A stretch of 35,867 bases of DNA from Burkholderiales bacterium (GTDB lineage: Bacteria; Pseudomonadota; Gammaproteobacteria; Burkholderiales; Burkholderiaceae_C): the NCBI GenBank assembly GCA_947453625.1, contig CANGHK010000053.1, positions 1-35,867 on the forward strand, read 5' to 3'. A program made the translations under genes and the position numbers. Positions 1 to 7,823 of the stretch are shown in pieces; position 1 is the stretch's first letter; each line of letters starts with the position of its first letter. The notes beneath the pieces were generated by a model. It made no database searches. It was not told the origin of the DNA and saw only the letters and a program-made list of their open reading frames with translations.

Positions 1-1046
1 GCGCTCGGCTTGTGGGCTTGAATCTGCGCCACCACCCCGGCCGGCACTTCCAGCCATTCGGTCAGGCTGGAGAACGAGCGGCGCAGGCCATGCAAGGTCA
101 GGCCGTCCAGCCCGGCGGCAGCGCAGGCCCGGGCGTGCGGGGTGTTCGGCTCGGTCAGGCAGCCGGTCGCGCTGGTCGGACTTGAGAACACCCAGGTGTT
201 GCGGCGGGGCAGGGCGGCCAGCAGGTGCGCCACATAGGGCGTCAGCGGGATGGTGCGCTCGCCCTCCACCTTGTCGCGGATGGTCAAGCCCTTCCACTGA
301 GTGTTCATGTCCTCCCAGCGCAGCGACAGCACCTCGCCCGGGCGGGCGCCGGTCAACAGCATGACTTGCAGCACGGCGGCGATGCAGGGATTCTGTAACT
401 GGCGAACATGGGTGAACCATGCGGCAAGCTGTCCCTTCTGGAGAACGTCCGACTGGGTGCCGGCTTTGCCCAGCGACTCGCGGGCCTTGCGGGTCTTGCC
501 CGGGTTCTTGTCGGGCAGCAGCGGCGCGTAGGCCGGCTGTTCGCTGCACCAGGTCAGAAACACGGGCAGCAGGCGCCAGGCCACCCGGTTTTGCCTTGTC
601 GATGTGGTCGCGCAGGTGCAGTTCGCCCCAATGCGGGCGGCGCTCGGCGATGTAGGCGGCCCAGACTTCGGCGACGGTCAGCGCAGCACGCTCGGCGGCT
701 TCGGCCTTGGACGCGGCGGCGGCCAACTTCTCGCGCTCCAGTTCTCGCGGGTCGGTGCCTTCGTCCAGCAGCACGCGCAGGCGGTTCGCTTCGGCGCGGG
801 CCGCCGGGATTTCCCAGGCCCGAACGTCGCCTCTGTCTGGCGGACGGTCTGGCGATGCAACTTGCCCTCGAACACGTAGGACTTCGCACCCGAGGCGGTC
901 ACGCGCACCCGAAGGCCGGGCGCCTTCAAGTCGCGCATGAAGGCTTGCGCCTTGTCGGGTGGGCAGACCAGGCGCTCGATGGCGCCGGCGGTCAGGTCGC
1001 AGGCTTGCGAAAGATCTGGTGCGGCGTTCTTCTTTGGTCGTGCCAT
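1..1046 (-). pseudogene. Tyrosine recombinase/integrase pseudogene (P4-type, DUF4102 arm domain), 3' end outside window
   Basis: The start ATG at 1046 follows a GGAG box and opens with MARPKK, then an arm-DNA-binding segment (LKAPGLRVRVTASGAKSY). Near 830 the frame changes. The protein continues as GDVRAWEIPAARAEANRLR and then DPRELEREKL, up to HIDKAKPGG. Near 575 it changes again to LLPVFLTWCSEQPAYAPLL, followed by LLTGARPGEVLSLRW (first catalytic Arg) and LTLHGLRRSF (HxxR box). The catalytic Tyr would lie beyond the left edge. Compared with relatives I recall, roughly 50-70 residues of the core-binding domain also seem to be missing between the second and third segments. Two frame changes plus an internal deletion make sequencing error an unlikely sole cause, so I call it a pseudogene. 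It reads away from the tRNA-like fragment at 1231 and marks the end of an integrated element. Confidence 0.8.
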
Positions 1047-1108
1047 GACTGCTCCGGGAATCCATGTAGCCACCATGTAGCCAAAAACACCCCATTTAGG
1101 GGAATTTC

Positions 1109-1193
1109 AATCAACACTCAGGCTGGTCATGCATCCAGTGAAAGTTATGTGAGATGTTGATTTGTATGGGGTGTACCTGCATAAATCAACACT
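1109..1193. repeat. Short direct and inverted repeats AATCAACACT, possible integrase arm-type sites
   Basis: AATCAACACT occurs at 1109-1118 and again at 1184-1193. The inverted form TGTTGATTT is at 1155-1163 and pairs with AAATCAACA at 1183-1191. A shorter AATCAAC is at 1274-1280. They lie between the broken integrase and the tRNA-like fragment, where arm-type sites for tyrosine integrases or excisionase sites are usually found. The repeats are seen directly; the function is inferred. Confidence 0.4.
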
Positions 1194-1230
1194 GGCAAAT
1201 ACGAAAAGTCAGTATTTTGATAACTGGTTT

Positions 1231-1259
1231 CGTGGGTTCGAGCCTCATCAGCCACACCA
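1231..1259 (+). other. tRNA-His 3'-end-like fragment, probable attachment site remnant
   Basis: The T-arm (GTGGG, loop TTCGAGC, CTCAT), the acceptor strand CAGCCAC, discriminator A and CCA are recognisable and resemble betaproteobacterial tRNA-His. Weak resemblance extends upstream into a degraded anticodon arm (TTTTGAT at about 1215-1221). No D-arm or 5' acceptor strand precedes it, so this is not a tRNA gene. Together with the adjacent integrase it fits the duplicated 3' end left at the distal boundary of an element inserted into tRNA-His. The intact tRNA gene would then lie left of the window. Several mismatches suggest an old event. Confidence 0.6.
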
Positions 1260-1281
1260 AAAAACACCAGCAAAATCAACG

Positions 1282-1314
1282 GGTTAGAAGTTCAGGCTTC
1301 TAGCCTGTTTTTTT
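1282..1314 (+). terminator. Rho-independent terminator
   Basis: A 9-bp stem (GGTTAGAAG with CTTCTAGCC, one G-U pair) and 6-nt loop are followed after TG by seven T residues. It lies 23 nt after the tRNA-His-like fragment and is plausibly the original terminator of that tRNA transcript, retained on the chromosomal side of the insertion. Confidence 0.8.
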
Positions 1315-1630
1315 GGGTGCGGCTCATGTGGCTGCGGGTGTGGCCAGGCCTGAAAACAGCAGGCCGGGTGCGCGGCCAGGTATCGTGCTTGGCGCGCTGA
1401 ATCAGCAATCTGCCGGCGTGGCGGTTACGATGCCGCGCGGGGCCAGGTTGCCCATCACCCATCCACCAGCCTATTCGGCGTCCCAGTTTCGCTGGCTCTG
1501 TACTGCGCGCGACGCAGTGGCCAAGTCCACACTGCCGATTTTCCGGGATGGCGGGGCGCTACTCGGCAGCGGCACCGTTCCGAATGTCAGTCGAAGTGCG
1601 CGGTCATTAAAAAATGATAAAGTGGCTAGA
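1315..1630. other. Non-coding stretch upstream of the receiver gene
   Basis: Between the terminator and the ATG at 1631 I see no convincing gene. The reading frame is open upstream of 1631, but that part has no recognisable domain. An AT-rich patch at 1607-1622 (ATTAAAAAATGATAAA) could hold the -10 region for the receiver gene. I find no clear -35. Confidence 0.4.
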
Positions 1631-2095
1631 ATGATTCGAATTGCTATCGTCGACGACAACGCCATCATTCGCGCAGGATTACGTCAGTTCTTCGCGGAGC
1701 AGGCCGATTTTTCGGTGGCCGCCGAAGCGATCAATGGTCACGAGGCATTGGCCGTGGTCGCCAAGGGCGAGATCGATGTGCTGTTGTTGGACTTGTCGAT
1801 GCCGAACCAGAGTGGTGTCGACGCGCTGGCCGCGATCAAGGCCTTGGCACCGGAATTGCCGGTGCTGATCCTCAGCGGTTTCCCCGTGGCGCACTATGCC
1901 AGCGCGATGATGCGGCGCGGCGCCAGCGCCTACCTGAACAAGGACTGCGATCCCGAGGACATCGTCAAGGCGATACGCGTCTTGTCCCGCAGACCTGCCA
2001 CGCCGGCGGCTGACAAGCCCGCTGTCACCGCGGTGAGCCGAGTGCAGGAAAAACCGGGTTCGACACGGCCGGGTTGGCCTGGGCGAAAATGGTGA
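1631..2095 (+). CDS. Receiver-only response regulator, truncated NarL-type paralogue
   Basis: The predicted protein has 154 residues. Residues 1-115 form a receiver domain with acidic pocket D8-D9, phosphorylation site D54 (LLLDLSMP) and the conserved LILSGFP strand. It is a close paralogue of the full-length regulator at 3626, with long shared stretches such as AGLRQFFA and NKDCDP. Identity stops just after KAIR. The LuxR-type helix-turn-helix is absent, and the last 35 or so residues (from RRPATPAADK) have no recognisable fold. ATG 1631 matches the start of the paralogue. It faces the kinase gene at 2185. It may be a phosphate sink for that kinase or a decaying duplicate; the sequence alone does not decide. 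Confidence 0.75.
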   Translation: MIRIAIVDDNAIIRAGLRQFFAEQADFSVAAEAINGHEALAVVAKGEIDVLLLDLSMPNQSGVDALAAIKALAPELPVLILSGFPVAHYASAMMRRGASAYLNKDCDPEDIVKAIRVLSRRPATPAADKPAVTAVSRVQEKPGSTRPGWPGRKW

Positions 2096-2184
2096 CCAGC
2101 CCGTGGTGAGCAGTACGGCTGGATGGCGTGCACCGGTCGAACGGCTGGTCATTCATCGGTTGAGTTAGCACCGGGCGCTGGCCT

Positions 2185-3570
2185 TCAATCGGCGGCCACC
2201 TCTGCAAGGTTCAGTCCGGCGTCATCGGGTTTGCACTCCGGCATGGTGGCCAGCAGCGCGGTGCCTTGCCCCGGCGCTGACAACACCGTCAGGCTGCCGC
2301 CCTCGGCCTCGACCCGAAAACGCATGCCCAGCAACCCATAGGCGCCGCCTCGAACCCGCTGGCTGTCGAAGCCGATGCCATCGTCGCGCACCGAGACCAC
2401 AACTTGGCCGTCGTGCGCCGACAGTTCGATCCAGACTTGGCTGGCCTGGGCGTACTTGCTGATGTTGGTGATCGCCTCCTGCGCCAGCCGGTAGACCGTC
2501 AGTTCGGTGGAGGGCCGCAGGTTGATGGGTGCCAGCTTGCACTGCACCGCTATGCCCGAGTGCTCGGAGAACTCGCGGGCCAGAATCTCCAGGGTGGCCA
2601 GCAGTCCCAGGTTGCCCAGCGTCGAGGGCCGCAGGTCCTCGATGATGCGCCGCCCCAGCGCGATGCTGCTGTTGAGCGTCTCGACCAGGTGGGCGAGCCG
2701 TTCCAGCGCTTCAGGCGCGGTGCCGGCCAGCCGCGACCTGATGCGCGCGGCGTCGAGCTTGGCCGATGTCAGCAGCGCGCCGAGTTCGTCGTGCAGGTTG
2801 CGCGCCAGGCGGTTGCGCTCGTCTTCGCGCGCGGTCTGCAGGTGATGGGTCAGTTCGGTCAACTGTGCGGTGCGCTGGGTCACTTCGATTTCGAGCCGGT
2901 CTCGCTCGGTCTGGGCCGCGTGTTTGAGTTCCTGCTGTTGAGCCAGCACCACCCTGGACTGGCGCAGGTACAGGAACAGCGCGATCACGCACAGCGCGCT
3001 CAGCGCGGCCATGCCGATGCGACTGAACAACAGCGTGGCGTAGATCTCCGTCCGGCTCGACGCGGTCGCCCGGTTCGAGATCTGCTGCAACTCGCCTATG
3101 CCGGCCCTGAATTCATCCATCAGGCGCTTGCCGTTGCCACCGGCGGCGAGTTCGACCGCCGCAGCGTGATCGCCGGCATCTTGCAGGCTGAGGCTCCGAA
3201 CCAGCAACGCCAATCGTGCTTCGCACAGGCGATGAATCCGCGCGAGCAAGACCAACGTCTCGGGTTCGTCGGCATGGTCGCGGTCCAGCGCCAGTGACGC
3301 TTTCTCGATCTGCTTTATCCCCGTCGCATAGGGTTCCAGAAACTCCTTTCGTCCGGTCAGCAGGTAACCGCGTTGGCCGGTCTCGGCGTCGACCAGGCCT
3401 TCGATCAACTGCCAGGCGCTGGTGCGTTCGGACTGCACCTCGGCGAGCGCGCGCAGGGTCTGGGTCGATCGCCAGTAAGAGCCCTCGCTGAGCAGCACCA
3501 TCGCCAGCGCCGCGATGCAGGCCATCGAGAAGGCAAGTGCGCCACGTTTGGCGACCCATTCGTTGTTCAT
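2185..3570 (-). CDS. CHASE3-domain sensor histidine kinase, NarX/DesK type
   Basis: A membrane-bound kinase of 461 residues. A first transmembrane helix at about 10-28 is followed by a periplasmic CHASE3-like domain (WQLIEGLVDAETGQRGYLLTG), a second helix at about 185-201, then a HisKA_3 dimerisation domain with phospho-acceptor H260 in ARNLHDELG. The C-terminal HATPase has the N box (QEAITNISKYA), G1 box (DDGIGFD) and a late GQGT. ATG 3570 is preferred over the in-frame TTG at 3582 because a GAGGA box lies about 6 nt upstream of it. The gene is divergent from the NarL-like regulator at 3626 with only 55 bp between them, so the two are very likely partners. The stimulus is unknown. Confidence 0.9.
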   Translation of the reverse strand: MNNEWVAKRGALAFSMACIAALAMVLLSEGSYWRSTQTLRALAEVQSERTSAWQLIEGLVDAETGQRGYLLTGRKEFLEPYATGIKQIEKASLALDRDHADEPETLVLLARIHRLCEARLALLVRSLSLQDAGDHAAAVELAAGGNGKRLMDEFRAGIGELQQISNRATASSRTEIYATLLFSRIGMAALSALCVIALFLYLRQSRVVLAQQQELKHAAQTERDRLEIEVTQRTAQLTELTHHLQTAREDERNRLARNLHDELGALLTSAKLDAARIRSRLAGTAPEALERLAHLVETLNSSIALGRRIIEDLRPSTLGNLGLLATLEILAREFSEHSGIAVQCKLAPINLRPSTELTVYRLAQEAITNISKYAQASQVWIELSAHDGQVVVSVRDDGIGFDSQRVRGGAYGLLGMRFRVEAEGGSLTVLSAPGQGTALLATMPECKPDDAGLNLAEVAAD

Positions 3571-3625
3571 GTCGGTCCTCAATGCAAAATGCAGATGTAG
3601 CCAACGCGGAGTGCGTCAAGAGCCC

Positions 3626-4258
3626 ATGATCCGAATCGCCATCGTCGATGACCACGCCATCGTCCGGGCCGGGTTGCGCCAGTTCTTCGCCGACCAACCC
3701 GACTTTGCGGTGGTCGCCGAGGCGGCCAACGGCCGTGATGCGCTCGACATTGTGCGCGGTGGCGAGATCGACGTGATGGTGCTCGACATTTCGATGCCCG
3801 AGCAGAACGGTGTCGACACGCTGGCGGCGATCATGGCGCGCTCGCCCGACTTGCCCGTGCTGATCCTCAGCGGTTTTCCCGAGGCGCATTACGCCACCAC
3901 CTTGCTGCGCCAGGGCGCCAGCGGCTACCTCAACAAGGACTGCGACCCCGATGAGATCGTCAAGGCGATCCGCACCGTGGTTCGCGGCCGCAAATACATC
4001 AGCGCCAGCTTGGCCGAGCGTCTGGCCGAGGTCTTGATCGCGGGCGCCGACAAACCCGCGCATGAACAGCTCTCCGAGCGCGAACTGCAGGTCTTTCTGC
4101 GGCTGGCCCAGGGTGAGACGATCGGCCATCTGGCGCAAGGCCTGTCGTTGAGTGTCAAGACGGTCAGCACTTACCGCAGCCGCGTGATGGACAAGATGGG
4201 TCTGGCATCGAACAGCGACCTGACCTATTACGCGCTGAAGAACGGCCTGATTGAGTAG
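3626..4258 (+). CDS. NarL/FixJ-family response regulator
   Basis: This 210-residue protein has a receiver domain (D8-D9, phospho-site D54 in MVLDISMP, LILSGFPEAHYA) and a C-terminal LuxR-type HTH. The HTH runs from LSERELQVFLRLAQ through TIGHLAQGLSLSVKTVSTYRS to KMGLASNSDLTYYAL. It is a complete two-domain transcription factor, the likely cognate of the divergent CHASE3 kinase at 2185-3570. The receiver-only protein at 1631 looks like a truncated copy of it. It ends 6 bp from the convergent CheY-like gene. Confidence 0.92.
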   Translation: MIRIAIVDDHAIVRAGLRQFFADQPDFAVVAEAANGRDALDIVRGGEIDVMVLDISMPEQNGVDTLAAIMARSPDLPVLILSGFPEAHYATTLLRQGASGYLNKDCDPDEIVKAIRTVVRGRKYISASLAERLAEVLIAGADKPAHEQLSERELQVFLRLAQGETIGHLAQGLSLSVKTVSTYRSRVMDKMGLASNSDLTYYALKNGLIE

Positions 4259-4264
4259 GTCGAA

Positions 4265-4663
4265 TCAGGGCAGTGCGGCGTTGTTTTCATCGGCCACCAG
4301 CCCATTGCAGTACAGGATCAGGTCCTCTATGTCGTGCGACTTGTCGAACACCTGGTCAGCACCGAGTTGCAGGCACTTGCCGCGCATGTCCTGGGTGGCG
4401 TAGTTGCTCAGCACCACGAGCTTGGGGCGTGGCGCCAGCGCAGCGCCTGCCTTGATCACGCCCAAGCCTGTACCTGTCTTGAGAAAGATGTCAATGATCA
4501 CCAACTCGACCGAATTCTCGGGCTGGTGCAGCCATTGCACCGCGGTCGACTCATCCTCTGCCATGCCGATGACCTTCACCGGGCTGGTCTCTTTCAAGGT
4601 GGCGATCAGGTTTTCGCGAATGACGATGCTGTCTTCGACGATGTAGGTCTTTAGCTGACGCAT
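4265..4663 (-). CDS. Single-domain response regulator (CheY-like)
   Basis: A receiver-only protein of 132 residues with acidic pair E10-D11, phospho-site D58 (LVIIDIFLKTGTG), the VVLSNYA strand and the conserved K of FDKSHD. ATG 4663 is chosen over upstream in-frame starts because it begins at the domain boundary and has AGGA about 10 nt upstream. It converges with the NarL-like regulator. With no output domain it probably relays phosphate or regulates by protein contact. Unlike the receiver at 1631 it is complete as a CheY-like unit and is not a close paralogue of its neighbours. Confidence 0.85.
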   Translation of the reverse strand: MRQLKTYIVEDSIVIRENLIATLKETSPVKVIGMAEDESTAVQWLHQPENSVELVIIDIFLKTGTGLGVIKAGAALAPRPKLVVLSNYATQDMRGKCLQLGADQVFDKSHDIEDLILYCNGLVADENNAALP

Positions 4664-4804
4664 GGGCAGCAATTCCTGCTTGGTTTTTGTTTTGGGTCGG
4701 AGCAGCGGCTCGCGATTGCGGTGTTCGGTGTTCGAGCAGGCCGGGCAAGGCTCGAGCAAGGCACTGTGCGCGAGTGCGCGGCCTCGCGCAATCGTCGGAT
4801 GCTG

Positions 4805-4830
4805 CGTCCTTTTGTAGGACGGCGACTACA
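4805..4830. promoter_or_regulatory. Overlapping inverted repeats, possible operator
   Basis: CGTCCT-N5-AGGACG (4805-4821) overlaps TGTAG-N8-CTACA (4813-4830). The dyads lie about 140 nt upstream of the CheY-like start at 4663. NarL/LuxR-type regulators bind short dyads of this kind, and such a regulator is encoded next door. Seen in sequence; the role is inferred. Confidence 0.3.
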
Positions 4831-5007
4831 TGCTGTGCTGCCGTTCCTCGTGCCGACGTGAACGCGCGCCTGCGCAGGCCGGACATAGGGCGGCTCGGCT
4901 TCGTCCACATCGAATCATGATGAGAACTGACCCGGAATCTCATCTCGGAGAGGGGGCCTGGCCGCAGCCTGCCTGCACGGTGCGATCAGGGGTGGGGAAA
5001 TCCCCGG

Positions 5008-5306
5008 TCAGCCTGCAACCGCGGCGCAGCGCGTGCTGCGTCCGTCCGCGACCGGCGACCAGGTCGGCCACAGCGGGCCGATCTCATCCAGCGTTTTCTT
5101 CGGCACCAGGCCGAATTCGGTGTCGCCTTCCATCACCAGCGCACGCTCGAAGCCGGTGCCATGTTGGCGAGCACGCTCTCGGCAGCGGCCGGCCGGCGGT
5201 TGAAGTCGCCGACGGTGACCGGCGGCGGGCTGTCGGTGCAGGTGACCCTGGCGAACGGCACCGCGTCCATCGACGTCAGGCGCAGCGACCGGTTGTGGCG
5301 AAACAT
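5008..5306 (-). pseudogene. Possible frameshifted gene remnant, function unknown
   Basis: A frame opening at ATG 5306 (MFRHNRSLRLTSMD) runs 57 codons to a stop at 5133. A second minus-strand frame continues it from about 5155 as GFERALVMEGDTEFGLVPKK and then TLDEIGPLWPTWSP, stopping at 5008. The amino-acid texture across the junction suggests one small reading frame split by a frameshift, but I recognise no family and no ribosome-binding site. The rest of the 4664-5362 gap shows no gene I can support apart from the dyads at 4805. Confidence 0.3.
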
Positions 5307-5362
5307 GGCACTTCCGATGTTCTTTCGAAGGCTTTGCCTGCCTTTCGGCCCGGCGCCGCCCC

Positions 5363-5881
5363 TCAGAGTGCGGCGTCCTTGAGCTTCTTCAGCGCCCTGG
5401 CCTTGATCTTCACCGACGCCGGCTTGGCGGCAAACATGCGTTCCTGGCCGGTGAACGGGTCCTTGCCCAAGCGCTTCTTCTTGGCCGGCACATTCGAGAC
5501 CGCCAGTTTGAGCAGGCCGTGCAGCGTGAATTCGCCCAGCCCCTTCTTGTGCACCGACGCCAGGATGGTGGCTTCCAGCGCCGCCAGCACCGCCTTGACG
5601 GTCTTGGGCTCGACGCCGGCCTGTTCAGCCAGATGCGCGGCCAGCGTGGTCTTGCTGAAGGCGGTCTTGATCGGCTTGATCGCGGCCACCGGAGCGGCAG
5701 CCTTGGCTGCTTTCATGGGCGCCGCTGCCTTGACGGCCTTGACGGGTGCCGTCACTTTGACCGCTGCCGCGGCATTTTCCGCGGCAGCCACTTTCGCCGG
5801 TGCAGCCGCCTTGACCGGCGCGGCAGCCCGGGTTGCTTTCTTGGCAGGGGCGGCGGGAGTTGTCTTTTTTGCGGTAGCCAT
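5363..5881 (-). CDS. HU-family DNA-binding protein with Ala/Lys/Pro-rich N-terminal tail
   Basis: This 172-residue protein has two parts. Residues 1-70 are a low-complexity basic tail made of AAPVKA/AAPMKA-like units, similar to histone H1 or to the tailed HU proteins common in Burkholderiales. Residues 72-172 resemble HU/IHF (KTTLAAHLAEQAGVEPKTVK, then GEFTLHGLLKLAV, then GKDPFTGQERMFAAKPASVK). It probably compacts the nucleoid, with the tail adding non-specific DNA contacts. ATG 5881 begins the typical MATAKK. It lies 71 bp downstream of the amidohydrolase stop on the same strand, so cotranscription is possible, although no functional link is evident. Confidence 0.88.
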   Translation of the reverse strand: MATAKKTTPAAPAKKATRAAAPVKAAAPAKVAAAENAAAAVKVTAPVKAVKAAAPMKAAKAAAPVAAIKPIKTAFSKTTLAAHLAEQAGVEPKTVKAVLAALEATILASVHKKGLGEFTLHGLLKLAVSNVPAKKKRLGKDPFTGQERMFAAKPASVKIKARALKKLKDAAL

Positions 5882-5952
5882 GGTGTCTTTGTGGTTGATG
5901 TGCAGAGCCCGCCGCGAACGCGGCAAGACCGTTAATTTTAGGCGTCCGGAAC

Positions 5953-6816
5953 TCAGGCGAATCCAAGCAGGCGTTTGGCGTTTTCCTTCAGGATCAAGGG
6001 CTTGACCTTGTCCTTGAAACCGGCCTCGTCGAAGTCCTTCATCCAGCGCTCGGGCGTGATCAGCGGGTAGTCGCTGCCGAACAGCATGCGGTCCTTCAGC
6101 AAGGTGTTGGCGTACTGCACCAACTGGGCCGGAAAGTACTTCGGGCTCCAGCCCGACAGGTCTATCCAGACGTTGGGCTTGTGCAGCGCCAGGCTCAGCG
6201 CCTCGTCCTGCCACGGCCAGCTCGGGTGGGCGATGACGATCTGGATGTCTGGGAAGTCGATCGCCACGTCTTCCAGCAGCATCGGGTTGCTGTTCTGCAG
6301 CCGCAAGCCGCCGCCGCAGCGCATGCCCGAGCCTATGCCCGAATGACCGCTGTGGAATATCGCCGGCAGTTTGAACTCGGCGATCACCTCGTAGAGCGGC
6401 CAGGCCATGCGGTCGTAGGGCAGGAAACCCTGCACCGTGGGATGGAACTTGAATCCCTTGACGCCGTGCTCTTCGATCAAGCGCCTGGCCTCGCGCGCGC
6501 CCATCTTGCCTTTGTGCGGGTCGATGCTGGCAAACGCCACCATCATGTCGCTGTTCTTCTGCGCCGCGTCGCAGATCTCCTCGTTGGGGATGCGGCGCCG
6601 GCCCAACTGCGACTCGCTGTCGACCGTGAACATCACCAGACCGATCTTTTTCTCTCGGTAATGCGCCACAGTCTCGTCTATCGTCGGCCGCAGGTTGGAG
6701 CCGAAATACTTGTCGGCGGCGCGGTCGTACTCCTCGCCATAGGCGTCGAAAGGGTTGCGGCACGACACCTCGGCATGGGTGTGGATGTCGATCGCGATCA
6801 GGTCCTCGGTTTTCAT
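5953..6816 (-). CDS. Amidohydrolase-2 family metal-dependent hydrolase/decarboxylase
   Basis: This 287-residue TIM-barrel enzyme has metal-ligand motifs in the family order: H12-x-H14 (DIHTHAE), H125 in GFKFHP, H155 in FHSGHSG, H197 in AHPSW and D249 in FGSDYP. The family includes ACMSD and gamma-resorcylate decarboxylase as well as hydrolases, and members are common in aromatic catabolism clusters. The exact substrate cannot be read from sequence. It is divergent from the crotonase/feruloyl-CoA synthase operon across about 160 bp, which suggests shared regulation and a role in the same aromatic pathway. ATG 6816 begins just before the first metal motif; no strong ribosome-binding site is seen. 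Confidence 0.85.
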   Translation of the reverse strand: MKTEDLIAIDIHTHAEVSCRNPFDAYGEEYDRAADKYFGSNLRPTIDETVAHYREKKIGLVMFTVDSESQLGRRRIPNEEICDAAQKNSDMMVAFASIDPHKGKMGAREARRLIEEHGVKGFKFHPTVQGFLPYDRMAWPLYEVIAEFKLPAIFHSGHSGIGSGMRCGGGLRLQNSNPMLLEDVAIDFPDIQIVIAHPSWPWQDEALSLALHKPNVWIDLSGWSPKYFPAQLVQYANTLLKDRMLFGSDYPLITPERWMKDFDEAGFKDKVKPLILKENAKRLLGFA

Positions 6817-6856
6817 GGTGGGCGCTTGATGGTTAAGAGTCAGAAGGAAAAATTTC

Positions 6857-6867
6857 GGCCATTGGCC
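6857..6867. promoter_or_regulatory. Palindrome in the divergent amidohydrolase/crotonase promoter region
   Basis: GGCCA-T-TGGCC is a perfect 5-bp inverted repeat in the intergenic region between two divergent catabolic genes. A related CATGGCCAAAA lies about 20 nt to the right. It is a candidate operator for the MarR regulator encoded at 14940, but the match is short and unproven. Confidence 0.25.
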
Positions 6868-6976
6868 AGACGATGGCGATTTTCATGGCCAAAAACCGGT
6901 CCTGAATTCGGGTTTGCCCTAGTCTTAAAGTTCATTGTTTGAAATAGATTTGCGCCTGTCCGAAAATCCACCCGCC

Positions 6977-7786
6977 ATGACACCCTCCTTCGTCCCCGCC
7001 ACCGGCCTGCTCGCCGCGCTCGACCTGCTGCAGATATCGCAGTCGGATGCCGTGTTGCATGTGCGGCTCAACCGCCCGGCCAAGCGCAACGCCATCAGCG
7101 ACACGCTGATCCAGCAGTTGCACACCTGCTTCATCAACCTGCCCGACGGCGTGAAGGCGGCGGTGGTCAGCGGCGAGGGGGCGCATTTCTGCGCCGGGCT
7201 GGACCTGGCCGAACTGGTGGAGCGTGACATCCACGGTGCGGTGCTGCATTCCCGCATGTGGCACGCTGCTTTCGACGCGATCCAGTTTGGCGCGGTGCCT
7301 GTGGTGGCGGTGCTGCATGGCGCGGTGGTGGGCGGCGGGCTCGAACTGGCCACGTCCTGCCATATCCGGGTGGCCGAGGATTCAGCCTACTTCGGCCTGC
7401 CCGAGGGCCAGCGCGGCATCTTCGTCGGCGGCGGCGGCTCGGCCCGCATCCCGCGCCTGATCGGCGTGGCGCGCATGACTGACCTGATGCTCACCGGCCG
7501 CGTCTTCGATGCCGACGAGGGACAGCAGATGGGCCTGGTGGGCTACCGCGCGGCCGACGGCGCCGGCCTGGCCCGCGGCATTGCGCTGGCCAGGCGCATC
7601 GCCACCAATGCGCCGATGTCGAATTTCGCGGTGATGCACGCCTTGCCGCGCATCGCCGACCAGTCGCAGTCCGAGGGCTTGTTCACTGAGTCGCTGATGG
7701 CCGCGGTGGCCGAGAGCACGCCCGAGGCGCAGGACCGCCTGCGCGCCTTCCTGGAAGGGCGCGCCGGCAAGGTGGTCAAGTCATGA
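6977..7786 (+). CDS. Crotonase/enoyl-CoA hydratase family protein
   Basis: The protein has 269 residues from ATG 6977; an in-frame non-ATG start 14 codons earlier is possible. It has the crotonase core LHVRLNRPAKRNAIS, the first oxyanion-hole segment HFCAGLDL (about 70-77), the second GAVVGGGLEL, and both catalytic glutamates expected of hydratases (E123 in GGLEL, E143 in LPEGQRG). It precedes a feruloyl-CoA synthase with a 37-bp gap, so it probably hydrates, and perhaps cleaves, hydroxycinnamoyl-CoA or a shortened acyl-CoA. It does not match the classical feruloyl-CoA hydratase-lyase sequence I recall, so the lyase function is uncertain. Confidence 0.88.
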   Translation: MTPSFVPATGLLAALDLLQISQSDAVLHVRLNRPAKRNAISDTLIQQLHTCFINLPDGVKAAVVSGEGAHFCAGLDLAELVERDIHGAVLHSRMWHAAFDAIQFGAVPVVAVLHGAVVGGGLELATSCHIRVAEDSAYFGLPEGQRGIFVGGGGSARIPRLIGVARMTDLMLTGRVFDADEGQQMGLVGYRAADGAGLARGIALARRIATNAPMSNFAVMHALPRIADQSQSEGLFTESLMAAVAESTPEAQDRLRAFLEGRAGKVVKS

Positions 7787-7823
7787 GCGCGCCGGGCCTG
7801 AACCACTGCGCCCGGGGACTGCA

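Noticed and set aside
1215-1259. Functional tRNA gene with anticodon UUG (or GUG)
   Set aside because: The anticodon stem is mismatched and no D-arm or 5' acceptor strand precedes it; only the 3' third is tRNA-like.
4830-6005. Plus-strand open frame across the HU gene
   Set aside because: It is antisense to the HU-like gene, whose KTTLAAHLAEQAGVE and GKDPFTGQE motifs are unmistakable; the plus-strand frame has no domain.
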